Source of the DNA: Chrysogorgia sp. JL179-B06
Taxonomy: Eukaryota; Cnidaria; Anthozoa; Scleralcyonacea; Chrysogorgiidae
Length of the DNA stretch: 64,000 bases
Reading direction: 5' to 3'
NCBI GenBank assembly: GCA_035772405.1
Contig: JAYKKM010000254.1
Span: 1 to 64,000 of the forward strand
The notes under the pieces are model-generated. The model did not search any database. It saw only the letters and a program-made list of their open reading frames with translations, and was not told where the DNA came from. Made by a program: the position numbers and the translations under genes. This document shows positions 30,445 through 42,403 of this stretch, piece by piece. Each line of letters starts with the position of its first letter. The stretch's first letter is position 1.

Positions 30445-32951
30445 AGTATAGTACGGTGGTTGCAATGGCATCGACACTTCCGGAACACTGGTAATTTTCT
30501 TGATGTTGTGTTCAACATTCTCATCAAGCACTTTTCCGTTTCATGGCATATCTTGAGCAGAGATGAAGACGGGATGGTTAACCCTCCATTATTCTTCCAA
30601 CAACAAATGACATCTTGGCTCCTTCTTTTGGAACTGTGAATGCACAAGTGCATGTTGGGCAAACAATTTGCTTCTTTACTATTTTGGCAACAAAACCTGC
30701 AATATATGAAATTGCTTCTTCTTTGTATTCGGACAGCTCTATAGCATTTGATACATCGCAGTAGTTGTGGTAGACTGCAGCTGGTTGTCCAACTTCCAGA
30801 TCATATCTTCTGGCATTCGAGATGTCAGAGGTACCTGTTTGGCAGGAGTGGATGCGACACTAATCTTCAACACTATCCAAAATCTTGGTGTCATCTTGTG
30901 GACTGCAATTTCCACTTCCTTCTTCAATTTTGTGGCGCATCAGCAGCTGTTTATAGGTGGCAATGAAATGGCAGGTTGTTATTCCAACCACCTGCAGATC
31001 TCACTGCAGCAAAAGAATAACTCTATGTGGTCTTGGCTTAATTTATACATGAGCAGGTACTTCAATTTGGCTGGTGTGATGCTACAAGATCATTGTACAA
31101 TGCTCGGACGCTCTTTATGGCCACTAGAAATCCGAGAAAACCAGTCTTGCGACAGGAGGTGATTATGGAAGTGCCAGTTGGACCTTTAATGCTCTTGATA
31201 TACTGAAATGCTTCTTCAAGGAACTTATCGATATACTGGTAATTGGACATTCACATTGGGGCTGTGAAGTTTTTTGCCAGTGGGTTTCTTGAATTTAAAA
31301 TATCGAACAAACGGTCAAAGACATGGAGGAATTGTGAGGTCGGATGGCAGCTACTGAATTCGGGCAGGTGGAGATGGCTATCACAATAGTCCATGGCATC
31401 TGCTACACTCGAGCTGAGAGACTGTGCTGCGATATTGACTTTCATTTTCTGTTGATGCCAGTCGATGTGCGCAGATCTCAATTTATTTGCTAAATGTAGT
31501 CCCTCAGTATGACTGATTGGTGTGGGAGACCCAGGTGAAAGCTCTTGCATACAAAATTGTAAGCATTCGTTGAGTAGAATTTGAGAGTGAGAGCGAATGC
31601 TCGTAGCTCAGGTGTGTACGCCCCAGGATTCTTTTTCTTCTTCTGTGTCATTCTACTCATGAGCTCCTGGGAAAGATCAGGGAAAGTATTTTCCAGTATG
31701 GTGGCACAATCATCAGAAAAAAGGTTTTTGTTTCTCAATTCACCTACCACAGATTGCAACGAGGTTCCTTTTCTTTGCAGCCATTTCATTTTCATCCTGG
31801 AAACCTCACATCTTCTACCAGCTTCCCTCCGACTATCGATCATCTTATCAATTTGTTTTTAGCTTCCTGGGGCTTCTTGTGGTGGCATATGTATGGTCAT
31901 GGTGAATTTTCAATAAATCTGGATGTTGTAATAACTTCTTCAATGGTGGTACATTAATTAAAGCACTTTCTGAGTCAGCCATGGAAAGTGTTCGTTTGTT
32001 GCTATTTACAATGTTCACATCAGATAATGGCTGGGTGGGAAACACTGCAACAAACGAAAATTAGACTATAGTGAATATCATATAATTTAACCATAATTTA
32101 AGTATTCAGTGTTTGTTACAGGAAATATAACAAGAGGGCAAACAGATCATAAAGATAATTTGGGGGAGGCAAAATATCTATACACGTGATTCTTACTATT
32201 TAAATTGGGGTTTCAAATTTTCAAAAGGGTGCAAACGGCCTCCTAACCCCCCCAAAAACAAATCCTGTTGTGTATTTTGAAGAATTAAAGAAAAACCTTA
32301 CCTGTCCTTCTGTTGGTAGAAAAAATTAGTTGGAATAGCATTTGATTTTAGTTTAGCCCTTGCTTCACTGCATGTAGTTTCAAACATTTCATCTCCAAAA
32401 TGGATAGAACACAGCCGACTATGTTTAGTTGACACAAAATCCGGTCTCATTAAATGTACATTTCCTGACCATAGATCTCTTTCTTCCTGTGTTTTTATGG
32501 ACATGGAAATCTATAATTTATTTATATGTAGAAATAATTATATCAAAGTTATTCGTTCATCAACTAATTGTCCAATCAGAAGTGCTAAATTGTACCACCT
32601 TATAAGGAGACTTGAAATCAAAGGTAATCACCGTATTCACTTGGCAGAAGACTTGTACTGTTTTTGCCAACCCTTGGTCTTGAAATAATAATTTCAAGTG
32701 TTATCAGATTCTAGGGCTTACAATATGAATACTAATTGCTATTGTGAATTATTTGTTTGTCTTTATATTAACTTTTGCCAAATATAGAACGAATTTTATC
32801 TTTAATACCAATTTTGCTTTTAAAGTAGAGTGTGCAATTAGCATTAAACAACAATAAAAGGTGTACTTACGCATGAAAAAAAGTTCCCTTTTCTTGCTTC
32901 AGCTGGTGGGCACGCCTTGTTTGTGCACCCGAAAGCTACACAGTATGGCAT
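30445..32951 (-). pseudogene. THAP/P-element-like transposase, multi-exon, frameshifted
   Basis: Exon 1 (32871-32951) codes MPYCVAFGCTNKACPPAEAR, the N-terminal Cys pair of a THAP zinc finger, and ends at a GTAAGT donor. Exon 2 (about 32302-32510) supplies DFVSTKHSRLCSIHFGD and SNAIPTNFF, the Cys-His pair and closing AVP-like box. Exon 3 (from 32044) contains YTPELRAFALTLKFYSTNAY, SHTEGLHLANKLRSAH, FDILNSRNPLAKNFTAPM, SCRKTGFLGFLVAIKS, ISYIAGFVAKIV and NNGGLTIPSSSLLKICHE, in the P-element/THAP9 order. At least three frameshifts, so inactive. TIRs were not located. Confidence 0.8.
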
Positions 32952-33605
32952 TTTCCCTCTTTTGTGCAAATATTTCAACTGAAATTACAGTAATTTTCTG
33001 TCAGCATAATACCACCAGTCCACCCTTGTACATGCATAATGCAGACAAGTCTGTATATTATGTTGAATTAATATTTGCCATTAGTTCTGTTAGACTGTCC
33101 ATGATAATACTGTATGTGTACATGCATAAGGAGTTAAATAATTGTTGCTTGAGTTGTCCATACTGGCATACATGTAGTCACTAGAATTACATTTACATTG
33201 TCTGGAACAATGCCTAAGTCTTTGTTTTTGTTCATGCAAATGTGTGCACTTTTACACTTGCTGAACACATTGTATTTTCTGTCTAATGAAGCAATTAGCA
33301 GGAATAGGCGAACAGCAGCATTTGGGTTTAATCACTCAACCGTGCTATATAAATATTAATGAATGTAAAACAAATGATTGGTGCACTTTCAGGGCATCCT
33401 CAACATAAATCGCAGCTTATTATTAGCTGCTTTGATGTTCGCCATGTTTCCAGACCATATAATTCGAAGTGACTATGAGTTTCCAAATAACCTTTTATGT
33501 TGCTTCAGGGCTGTAGTAACTTGTGAAAATGTGGGGGGAGGGTAATCAGTAGAATGTCATTTGATTATAGGCTGCTTTAACACTTCATTATATTGTTGAT
33601 TTAAT
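32952..33605. other. Gap, nothing recognised
   Basis: AT-rich, no conserved ORF. It may contain the 5' end of the P-like element. Confidence 0.3.
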
Positions 33606-34120
33606 TTTGGCAAAAAAGGGTGAGCAGCAGGCCTGTCCCTCTCATTTACAGAGCAACAGGGAATGGGAACTACCTTTTCAATGCTTGTTCCATAGGCCTA
33701 ACTGGTGATGAAAGCGTCCCTGTTTATTTGCAATATTTGACCAATATTGAATTGTTTAAGCATTCATTGTATTATTCAATTCATCCAATAATATATTGTC
33801 ATTGTTTCCATGGCAAGATAATGGACAAGAATACTATCTCATATTGCTTTCCAATCATACCAGAATAATAATAGAATTGCAGCTGTACCAGTGATAGCTG
33901 AAGCAGTAAATGTGGCAAGCAATTTTAGCTATTCTTCCTTTTTGTCATTATGGACTTTGTGTAGTGTCATTATTGGTAAGCCTATAGAGTTGTACTGTAT
34001 CATCCCACTGGAAAAGACACTGCTGGTAATGTTTACAAATTGTTATTTAACTGCAAAGTGAGCCCACGCCTTCTAGATTGCATCATTCCAGAAAATATCC
34101 ATACTCCCCCATGGTGGAAA
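33606..34120 (+). pseudogene. OTU-like/vertnin-like module, copy 1 (decayed)
   Basis: Reads IYRATGNGNYLFNACSIGLT, YLTNIELFKHSLYYSIHPI, then in shifted frames IAEAVNVASNFSYSSFLSLW and LFNCKVSPRLLDCIIPENIH. It matches, segment by segment, the module at 37100-38300 (GNCLYSSVSLVLV, LTSLELFLNAIFYSQHP). The candidate catalytic Cys of the GNC box is Tyr here. Followed by a hAT transposase N terminus at 34424. Confidence 0.45.
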
Positions 34121-34423
34121 TGGCAAATAGGTCCTCCCCTCCTCTTCGGACATCCTACAATAATTTCAGTTAATCTGAAGTTAATTTCACACCCCCGCCC
34201 CCTTCCGACGGCACGTATTTCCTCCATGGGGAAGATGTGGATCTTTCCTGGGACAACCCATTTATTAGAGCCTTAAATTGCAATGCACATTTTCCTTTGT
34301 GCTTCAGTGCCCTTGGACTATATCTCAACCTCAAAACTCCAACCAAAGAAAGATCACTTTGTTCCTCTAAATGCCAGTACATGTAAATCTTAAAGCTGTA
34401 AAGTTTCCCTTCCTTCATTTTTC

Positions 34424-35000
34424 GTGAAGTCTTATGAATTAATAATAGCCAAAAATTCCTCATGTACAACTTCTGCTATACAGCCCCCAAGCATCAAAGT
34501 ACCAGCCATACAAACAAAGCCATACAAACAAACAAGGGAAAGCAGTTCACAATTTCTCATTTTGCTGATAAGGTACCTACCTACCTATAAGCCATTAGAT
34601 AAATCCAACCATTCTTCTCAATTAGTTACAACAATTGATGATAATGTGTTACCTAAATCTGAAGCTCTTCCAAACCAGCCATCCTCTTCAGCATGCAATC
34701 ATGAAAATAATCTACTCCCAGATCTGCAAAGCAATGTCAAAGATGACATTGGCCACTTTTGTTTACATGTTAAAAGTTTTAGTGATGAGGAAAAGTATAA
34801 GTTGTTAACCAATACATGTATTTCTCAGCTACATCTTGATTTTGTCTGCCCTGCAAATGGCTCAAATGGTAGAAAGTTTCAATACAGGTGGTTCTCAGAA
34901 TTCCCTTGGCTTGCCTACTCATAGAGTGTGGATGGGGCTTTTTGCCTTCATTGTGTTCTCTTTGGCGATGGAGAGAGTACCCATAATGCTGCTCATCTAA
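34424..35000 (+). pseudogene. hAT transposase N-terminal fragment, copy 1
   Basis: The frame reads DDIGHFCLHVKSFSDEEKYK, then NGSNGRKFQYRWFSEFPWLA and, past an in-frame TAG at 34922, DGAFCLHCVLFG. This is the TTF/ZMYM-type zinc finger region that opens hAT transposases of the 52-kDa-repressor/ZMYM group. The catalytic part is absent. The sequence dissolves into a 60-bp-period repeat at about 35000-35140. Confidence 0.65.
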
Positions 35001-35140
35001 CATGTCTATATAAACTAATTAAACTGTCCAATTGCTTCAGTGATCTACTGATTATCCATACCTCTATAAACTGATTGAACTGTCCAATATATTGCTTGGT
35101 CAACTGATAATCCAACACCTCTATAAACTGATTGAACTGA
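34985..35140. repeat. Degenerate tandem repeat of about 60 bp
   Basis: The phrase CTATAAACTGATTGAACTG recurs three times (near 34990 diverged, 35060, 35115), each followed by a CTGATTATCCA-like segment. Confidence 0.6.
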
Positions 35141-37099
35141 TTGCCTCTTGGCGGTTGCATGTTAAATTAATTTTTCTGTCTATAGATAGAAAAATTAATT
35201 TAAAAGTATCCCCCTGTAGTGTAAATGAGTATTTACCCTCTCTCTATGGTAAAATATTTCAGGCATTTGATGTGTTTATTGCTCTGTAATCATGATTTAC
35301 ACACATGGTTTGATATTGTGATATACATGTACGTGAAATTGTCCGTAAATTACGATATTTGGTTCTTTGTTTTTGCATAAAATTTGAATGTAAAATTCTC
35401 TCAGAATGTGGGAAATCGCGTTTCTGAGGTTCAAGACTTCAAAATTTTCCGGGGGAGCATGCCCCCGTACCCACCTAGATATTACGCACATACGGTGCGT
35501 ATCACGCCTGCGGCGCGAACTACTTCACAAATTTGCTTCAGTCAGATTTTGTGCTGGATCCACCCCTGTAGATAAAATAAACGGGATTTTTTAAAGAGGA
35601 GGCAGTTCTATACAGTGCAAACTAACATTTTACTCATGCAAATTTCTGTGTCTGGTACACGAAGTAAGAGCCGCCGTTTATATCCAGTTTCTTACATATA
35701 TTTTAACAGTCGTAGAGTTAGCGCAGTTTTCTTTCATTTAAATGATCCCTGTGTGTTGAGACAGGCCGAAGTAGAGTCTATTTCAAAGAGATTTGATTAA
35801 TTCAACTAAACCGCTCGGCGCTCGAAGTTCGATGAATTCGATGAGCAAAGATAATTTCGAGACGCATGTTGTCAAATTACATGGTAAGAAAGCCTATTCA
35901 GTTCGCCGTTTATATCCAGTTTCTTACATATATTTTAACAGTCGTAGAGTTTGCGCAAATATCTCGGGAACTAACGGACTAAATCAAAAACTGTAAAGTA
36001 ACTTACCAGCTCTTTTCGCATCCTCTATACAAACAACTAAAAACTGTGGAGGGTTTATATGCACTTTAACATCCTTTCATATATTCCGATATATATCAAA
36101 TTCTTCCTCGAGCAATTGTCAAGCTGTTGGTGAATGCGTTTGTCCACCCAAATGGAAATGAGCATCAGTACTTCATCATTGCTCCAGGTTCCCAACCTCG
36201 TTGCCAGGGCATTTTGCCTCCACGGTGCAAGGTCGGCGAAAATGGCCCTGGGATCGGCTGGTCCATTCTATAATGCGATTGGCTTGTCATAAAACTCAAT
36301 TAATTCAGCCGAGTATAATTTATTCATCTAAATCTGAATGCTGTCTTCAAATTTTACAGCAAATTACAAGCGACAGCTTTTGCTAAATTGGATATATGCT
36401 TCTTGATACCTTTTGTAAGAGATAACCATGGATGTATGGTGGATTATTAAGCTTGTTAGCTGCTTTTATGTCGACGAATGCTGACATGAACAACTCTGAA
36501 GAGCATTGAATATTTCTCAATTATTCAGGTCAACAAAGTAGACAAAGAAAATGCGCACAAATATTATCATATCTAAACACCCAGAAATTCTGGCTGATCC
36601 CAGGCAGGGGCGGATTTAGCGCAGGTCAAACCGGTCATGCGACTGATGTAATTTTTTGCTAGCATAAAAAATTCCGAATCGACCTTCAGCAGTCGCTGTG
36701 AAAATTGCGCAATTACAACAAGGTACAATTCTTTCATAATCATTCGTGATTTTATTCGTAATTCATCGGCACTGACCGACGCGCGCCCTTCTCGCCCAAA
36801 AAACGCCTGCTTCTTCTCAGCGGTCTTCCGCATGGGCTATGACCGATCTGAGTCAGATTCCAGCTATTTGATTGGTCAATACACCGATCTCCATGGTGAT
36901 CGGCCAATTTGACCGATCTGCGGGGCGTTCTGACCGGTCTTGGTGATCAGGGACTCATGCATGAGCCACCTGATTGGTTAATTCAGACAAATACCGTGTT
37001 CTTATTCGCTGCTCCATTTGACCGATCTTGACCAATTCGCAGCGTGGGGTATCCATCAGTCTCTGGTCTACTGTATTCTACCAATCTACCCATTCAGCA
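35141..37099. other. Gap with small repeats, no gene
   Basis: A hairpin AAATTAATTTTTCT / AGAAAAATTAATTT lies at about 35163-35204. A 48-bp direct repeat starting CGCCGTTTATATCCAG occurs at 35672 and 35904. At 36840-37030 the motif GACCGATCT occurs at least four times upstream of the ATG at 37100. It could be promoter sequence or a decayed repeat. No conserved coding sequence was seen. Confidence 0.45.
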
Positions 37100-38310
37100 A
37101 TGGCTCGCGGTATTTACGAAACTGTTCTATCAGGGTTTGAAAGAAACGACGAACATTGTCTGCAAGAAGTGTACGATGATCTGGTGAGGCAAATCAACGT
37201 TTCGCGCAAGAGTTCTGTCGACAAACTACTCAGTGCAGTAAACAGCACTTCAAGCTTTCTCAGCAGGAATTTTGGCGCAGAGAAACTTATCTCAAAAGAT
37301 GTCCGTGATCAGAAAGGCAAGGCTTGTATGGCGATCAGGTAAATGTATATATTGATTTACTAGTCTTAAACTAGTGTATTGATTATTGATAATCTAGTAT
37401 TGCTAGGCCGTAATCGTTGCTCAAGTCAATTAACATATAACATATATTAATTTACATATATATCGTGATATCGTCGACAAAACGGCAAATATTAAGATTA
37501 AGCTACAGTATATTCGATTCGAGTTTACTGGTTCCGTGTAACCTATATTTAAGCGTTTCGTATCGACTTTAAAAAGGTTTAAACTTCATATTGACGGATT
37601 GTTGTTGAATCTCGTGGTCTGGTGTAATAAAATACGACCTGGCTATTCATTGCTTTTGACAGGAAGTCGAGAATAATTCATGTTTTATCATCCTGACCTG
37701 TCTATCTCCTAAGACAAGTTAGTTATCTAAATAAACTAATATTTGTATTCATTTAAAAATTTTTTAGATCTGAAGCTTTGGGTAACTGTTTGTACAGCTC
37801 TGTGTCTTTGGTATTGGTACAATAGTTTAGTGCACACACTTAGAATCCTTACTTCACTTGAGCTTTTCCTCAATGCAATTTTTTATTCTCAGCATCCTTG
37901 CTTCTTGACTGCTGCGAATGAACATGCAGAGTATTTTGGCACAAGCATTAACAGTTTTTTACCTTTGTCTGTTTCTATGCAGTGCTTAGACACTGGTTTG
38001 ACCAAGGATGACTTGGTTAAGCAGGAGGCAATGTTGAATTGTAATGATAAGAAATGGTCATCATTTCTCTGTATTCTTGGTCTATCATCAGTAGTTGATA
38101 GAAATATTTTTACTTATTACCCTGATTGTGGGGAGCTTAGATCTAAATTATTATTCAACTGCTAGGTTCAGCCACGCTTGCATGTTAAGGTTTAGACGAT
38201 CTTCATATTTTATTCTGCCATGAAGGTGTTGTTCAACCCGGTGAAACTTTTAAATCAAATAATTTTGTACCTCTTTTGTTTCATCGACATCAACAGAAAA
38301 GAAAGTCTGC
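37100..38310 (+). pseudogene. OTU-like/vertnin-like module, copy 2, two exons
   Basis: Exon 1 (37100-37338) codes MARGIYETVLSGFERNDEHC and onwards, and ends AG/GTAAAT. Exon 2 starts at 37768 after TTTTTAG in matching phase, giving RSEALGNCLYSSVSLVLV. The GNC box resembles the OTU catalytic Cys box. After a one-base shift it continues LTSLELFLNAIFYSQHPCFL, KWSSFLCILGLSSVVDRNIF and LHILFCHEGVVQPGETF. This pattern resembles vertnin-type OTU-like domains. It runs directly into the hAT transposase below, suggesting one fused gene. At least three frameshifts. Confidence 0.5.
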
Positions 38311-40722
38311 AGCAGTTTTGCAAACATCATCAGCATCCAAGAAAACAAAGCAATTGCCAATTTTCCCTAAACAAGGCCCAAAGAAAATTGATGCTAAAAT
38401 TTCCAGGTTTTTTTCTGTCAGTGAAAAACCCTTTACTAATCCACCATTACGTAGTGCTCATAATGAGACTTTTTCTTCTTCCACACCACTTAAAACTTAT
38501 ACACAGCTAGGTCAACTTACATGTAACAGACTCGGAAATTTAAGTAGCAGTACAAAACCTAATAGTAATATCATTTCTAAAGCATGCATTGGTGAAAAGG
38601 GAAAGGGAAATAGTTTTCAAAATAATTTGATGTTGCATTATACAGGGAGAAGGTTAAGGGTATGGATGACTCAAAAATTTATAATATTATTACAAATGTT
38701 TTTAAGCCAGATAAGCATTATTCTTTTCGTAAAAATAATGGTAGAAGCTTTCGATATGGTTGGTTGGAATTGTATAAATGGCTTTGTTACTCACCTTCTA
38801 AAGATGGTGCATACTGTTTAGCATGTGTAGTATTTGGCGATCGTTTTCCATGTAAAGCAAGTAAAATTCATAAATTATTCTCTGAACCCCTTTGCCGCTG
38901 GAATGATGCTGCCTATTCTTTTAAACGTCATGCTGGACATGGTACAGCAGGGGAAATGGGATTGCATGCTAGCACATTTCCAGTTTTTACTGAATTTCTT
39001 TCATACATGTCAGGAGCAGTACAACCTATTGAAGTTTTGATAGATGCTAACCTGAAAAAGGAGATTGCTGAAAATAGAAAGAAACTTTCCCCTATTATTG
39101 ATTCAGTCTCGGTTTGCCATTGCGTGGTCATCGTGATGATGCAAAATACCACCCAGAAGTTGGTAACTACTCTACAGTACTGGGGGTGTTGGTAACTTTG
39201 TTGAATCTCTTAATTTTAGGGTTAGAGGGGGTGATACAATTTTAGAGGACCATTTAAAGAACTGTGGTAAGAACCGCAGTTACATTTCTAAAACCAGCCA
39301 AAATAAAATTATTAAATGTTGTGGTCAGGTGATAAGTGACATGCAGATTATTGAGGATCTAAAGAAAAATAAGTTTTTTTCTATTATTGCTGATGAAGCT
39401 CTAGATTGTTCCAATAAAGAGCAAATGTCCCTTGTTTTACATTTTGTTGATAGTGATATGAATATTAGGGAAGAGTTTATTGCATTTACTCATTGTAAAT
39501 GGGGATTAAGTGGAGCACAACTTGCTAAAATTATTTTGGAAGCTTTAAATGACTTGAATTTATCAATTGAAGATTGTTGGGGGCAAGGGTATGATGGGGC
39601 AGGTGCAGTTGCTGGTCATATTAATGGTTTGTCTGCCAAGATTTTACAGCTCAATAGTAAGGCTCTTTACACTCACTGTTACAGCCATAAATTGAATTTA
39701 ACTGTTTGTGATTCATTATCTATGCTTGTTGTCAATAACATGCTAAAACATGTGAAATATATCTCCAATTTTTTTAACATATCTCAGACATGCCAAATAC
39801 CTCTTGAGAGAAACATTCGCCTTCACAGTTCTGAAACAGACAAAAAGAAAAAGAAGCTGGTTGATGTTTGTCGAACCAGATGGTTGATCGTATTCAACGT
39901 TTAGACACGTTTCAAGAACTCTTGATCCCATTACATCACACACTAAATGAGATGACTTTGAACATAGACCTTCTCTCTCTTCTGATGCATCCTCGTTACT
40001 GACACTTGTTTCAAATTTTGAATTTGTTGTTGCTTTGATTATTACAAGAAATGTCCTTGACTGCACTCTTGACATAACACAATTATTACAGGAAAAGGGT
40101 ATAGATATAATGGATGGCATTGGATTGATTTCTTGTTTGAAAAAATTGATAATGACTATAAGAAATTCAATTGATAATTATGATGATCTGTGGTATAAAG
40201 AAGCATTGGAGCTAGTGGAAAAGCTTGGTATTGGAGAATCAAAACCAAGGACTGTGGGATGACAAACTACCCAGGAAAATCACCCATACAAGACTATTTC
40301 TGAATATTACAAACGCACAATTACTATTCCTCTAATTGACCATCTATCTAAATTCATCTTTGAAAGCCAGATATGATATTGACAGTGTCAATGTTTATAA
40401 TGGTAGAGTATTATTCCAACCAAAATGATGTCCCTCTCTAGAAATGGAATCGACTGTAAAGAAAAGTTTAAACTTGTAACTGTATTTTATTATGATGATT
40501 TGCCAAATCCCTTAGCTTTAGATGCTGAACTACTGGTGTGGAACACGTATTGGGAAAACCACAAGGGACCTCACCCTGACAGTATAGCGACAACTTTAAA
40601 AGCTGTGAGCTTTGAAGGGTTTGAAAATATTAAAGTAGTACTTAAGATTTTAGGGACATTGCCTATAACTTCATGTGAGTGTGAGCGAAGTATTTCAGCA
40701 CTTAGAATACTGAAAAACTATC
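38311..40722 (+). pseudogene. hAT transposase (ZMYM/52-kDa-repressor type), copy 2
   Basis: Pieces in order: basic linker; GRSFRYGWLELYKWLCYS and GAYCLACVVFGDRFP (TTF-type finger); VDANLKKEIAENRKKLSPII (as IDANL); NKFFSIIADEALDCSNKEQM (first catalytic Asp); DCWGQGYDGAGAVAGH (second Asp); LYTHCYSHKLNLTVCD; DVCRTRW; and finally LGTLPITSCECERSISALR, the hAT dimerisation region. Frameshifts near 38640, 39110, 39905 and 40262. Similarity stops at about 40722, where the antisense RecQ exon begins. The final dimerisation helix is lost. Confidence 0.85.
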
Positions 40723-41129
40723 ATAGCGACATATGCAGCATTAATGCCTCCAGCCTCCAGTTGTTTCACTTGATATTTTATTAAAGATACCAATGGGCAA
40801 ATAACTAAACGTATAGCTCTGTTTCTCCACACCTGGTTTCCGAAAAGGTCAGCCAAGCTCATTTCAATGAAAGGTGCCATTTGAAAGATCAGAGATTTTC
40901 CCCATCCAGTTGGCATATTCACAAATAAATCTCTTCCACAGAGAAACTGTTTAACACAGTCGAATTGCTCGTTCTTTAAATTCCGCACACACTTTATTGA
41001 CACATATTTTGTAAATTTTGAAAATTGATTACTAACAGCATCAAAAAAGGGAAAACGGGTTTACCTTTTGACGCCATTTACGAAATTGTCATCTCCCGCC
41101 GATGATACTGTATCTTTTGAACACTGCAT
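40722..41129 (-). pseudogene. RecQ-like helicase gene, first two exons, truncated
   Basis: ATG at 41129 opens a 65-bp exon (MQCSKDTVSSAGDDNFVNGV) ending AAAG/GTAAAC at 41065. The next exon starts at 41031 after GTTAG in matching phase and reads LKNEQFDCVKQFLCGRDLFV, then Walker A MPTGWGKS, and RLVICPLVSLIKYQVKQLEA (motif Ia). This is the start of a RecQ-family DEAD/H helicase domain. It is cut at about 40722 by the hAT copy on the opposite strand. The rest of the helicase was not found in the window. It may be a host gene or an element-borne helicase. Confidence 0.65.
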
Positions 41130-42069
41130 TTTATGAACGTTTTGAACACAAATCTTCATTCACGGTTTATGAAAAACTAAATGACCGGCAGTCGGTAATC
41201 GTAACAATAATTCTAAAATAAACCTAATCACAACCCAAATCCTAACCCTAACCAAACCCTAACCGTTAAAAATCAAGAGAAAAACGAAACAAAAAAATTG
41301 AAAGAAAATTCACAAAAAAGATGTCCGTTGTGTGATTTGAACTCGCCAGATTTGGCCGTCGGCAACAATGGAAACTGCCGGTCATATAGTCACTTCGTTA
41401 AATATAAGGACTTTTTCGCACCGCGAAGGCCCTGAGGTAACCCTTTGGCAAACGTTTTCTTGAGAAATAAACCACCCCCAAAGCTATAGAATATATCAAA
41501 GGAAAGTTAAATGATCTATTTACAACATACGTGTACAGCTTTATCACGGTAGCTAACTTAGTTCTCTTTAAAAGCGCGGATAATCGAACATGCCCAAAAA
41601 TATAATTTTCGCGATACGCATGGCGCCAGGGGGCTACAGCCCCCTCGTCGGGGAACTTTAGCCCCCCTGTCGGGGAAAAATTAACAATTCGTCAAATTTT
41701 TTGTTAAAACTGCCCCCCAAATTTCGAGGCTTAGAAAATAAAAAATTGCCCGGGGAGCATGCCCCCCCTGACCCCCTAGAAAACTACCACTTGTTAGCTC
41801 CCCTGTCGGCGAATTCCTGGCGCCACCCCTGCCTGGCCTGTGAGGAGGATAACCCATAGATAACATTGATAATATTTATCATTTATAGACCCAGAGCAAG
41901 GGGAATTCGACAAAATATTACCTGTCGGAATGATAGCTGTGATATTACATCCTGAGAGTATTCCCCAAGAGGAGGTCTATAAATTATATATTACTGAAAC
42001 AATCTTGAAACGTCTTCTTGTTCCTCCATTGTTGACTGGCTCGTCTTGGTTAACGCACATGGTATTCAC
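41130..42069. other. Gap with telomere-like and GC-rich repeat sequence
   Basis: TAACCCTAACCAAACCCTAACC lies at about 41246-41267 (inexact). At 41625-41830 CCCCCTCGTCGGGGAA, CCCCCCTGTCGGGGAA and CTCCCCTGTCGGCGAA recur around GCGCCA boxes (TGGCGCCAG and CTGGCGCCA), as in a MITE. No gene. Confidence 0.4.
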
Positions 42070-42378
42070 AGGCCGTCGGCTGAGGGTCGAAAAGTGCTCT
42101 AGAAAAGATTTTTTCAGCACATGTTTCTAATCTAAAGGAACTTCACATATTCTGGTAGAGTAAAGCCCGCTGAATCCAAATCTAAAAAGTTCCTGCCATT
42201 TCCTCCTGTAGTTTTTGAGAATTTCGCGATCAAAATCTTCAAAATTACAGGTTTCGAAATCGCTTAAAAATAAAATAACATACCTCGAAAGGCTCATTCC
42301 TAATACCCAGTCTTCACGCGCCGCAGAATTGTTATAGTAAAAATGTCATTTCCGGTCTCTTTTGAGCTATGTGATTTT
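42070..42378 (+). repeat. Left TIR of the 6.75-kb element
   Basis: About 309 bp, reverse complement of 48512-48820. Differences cluster near 42095-42117 and in the innermost 60 bp. The core from CACATGTTT to CACGCGCC is nearly identical. Confidence 0.85.
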
Positions 42379-42403
42379 CTTTTGTCAACAAAAAAAAAAA
42401 TTT

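Noticed and set aside
41246..41267. Telomere-like CCCTAA repeats (also near 10727 and 26311)
   Set aside because: Only two to three units each, interrupted. They occur inside MITE-like sequence and not at an assembly end.
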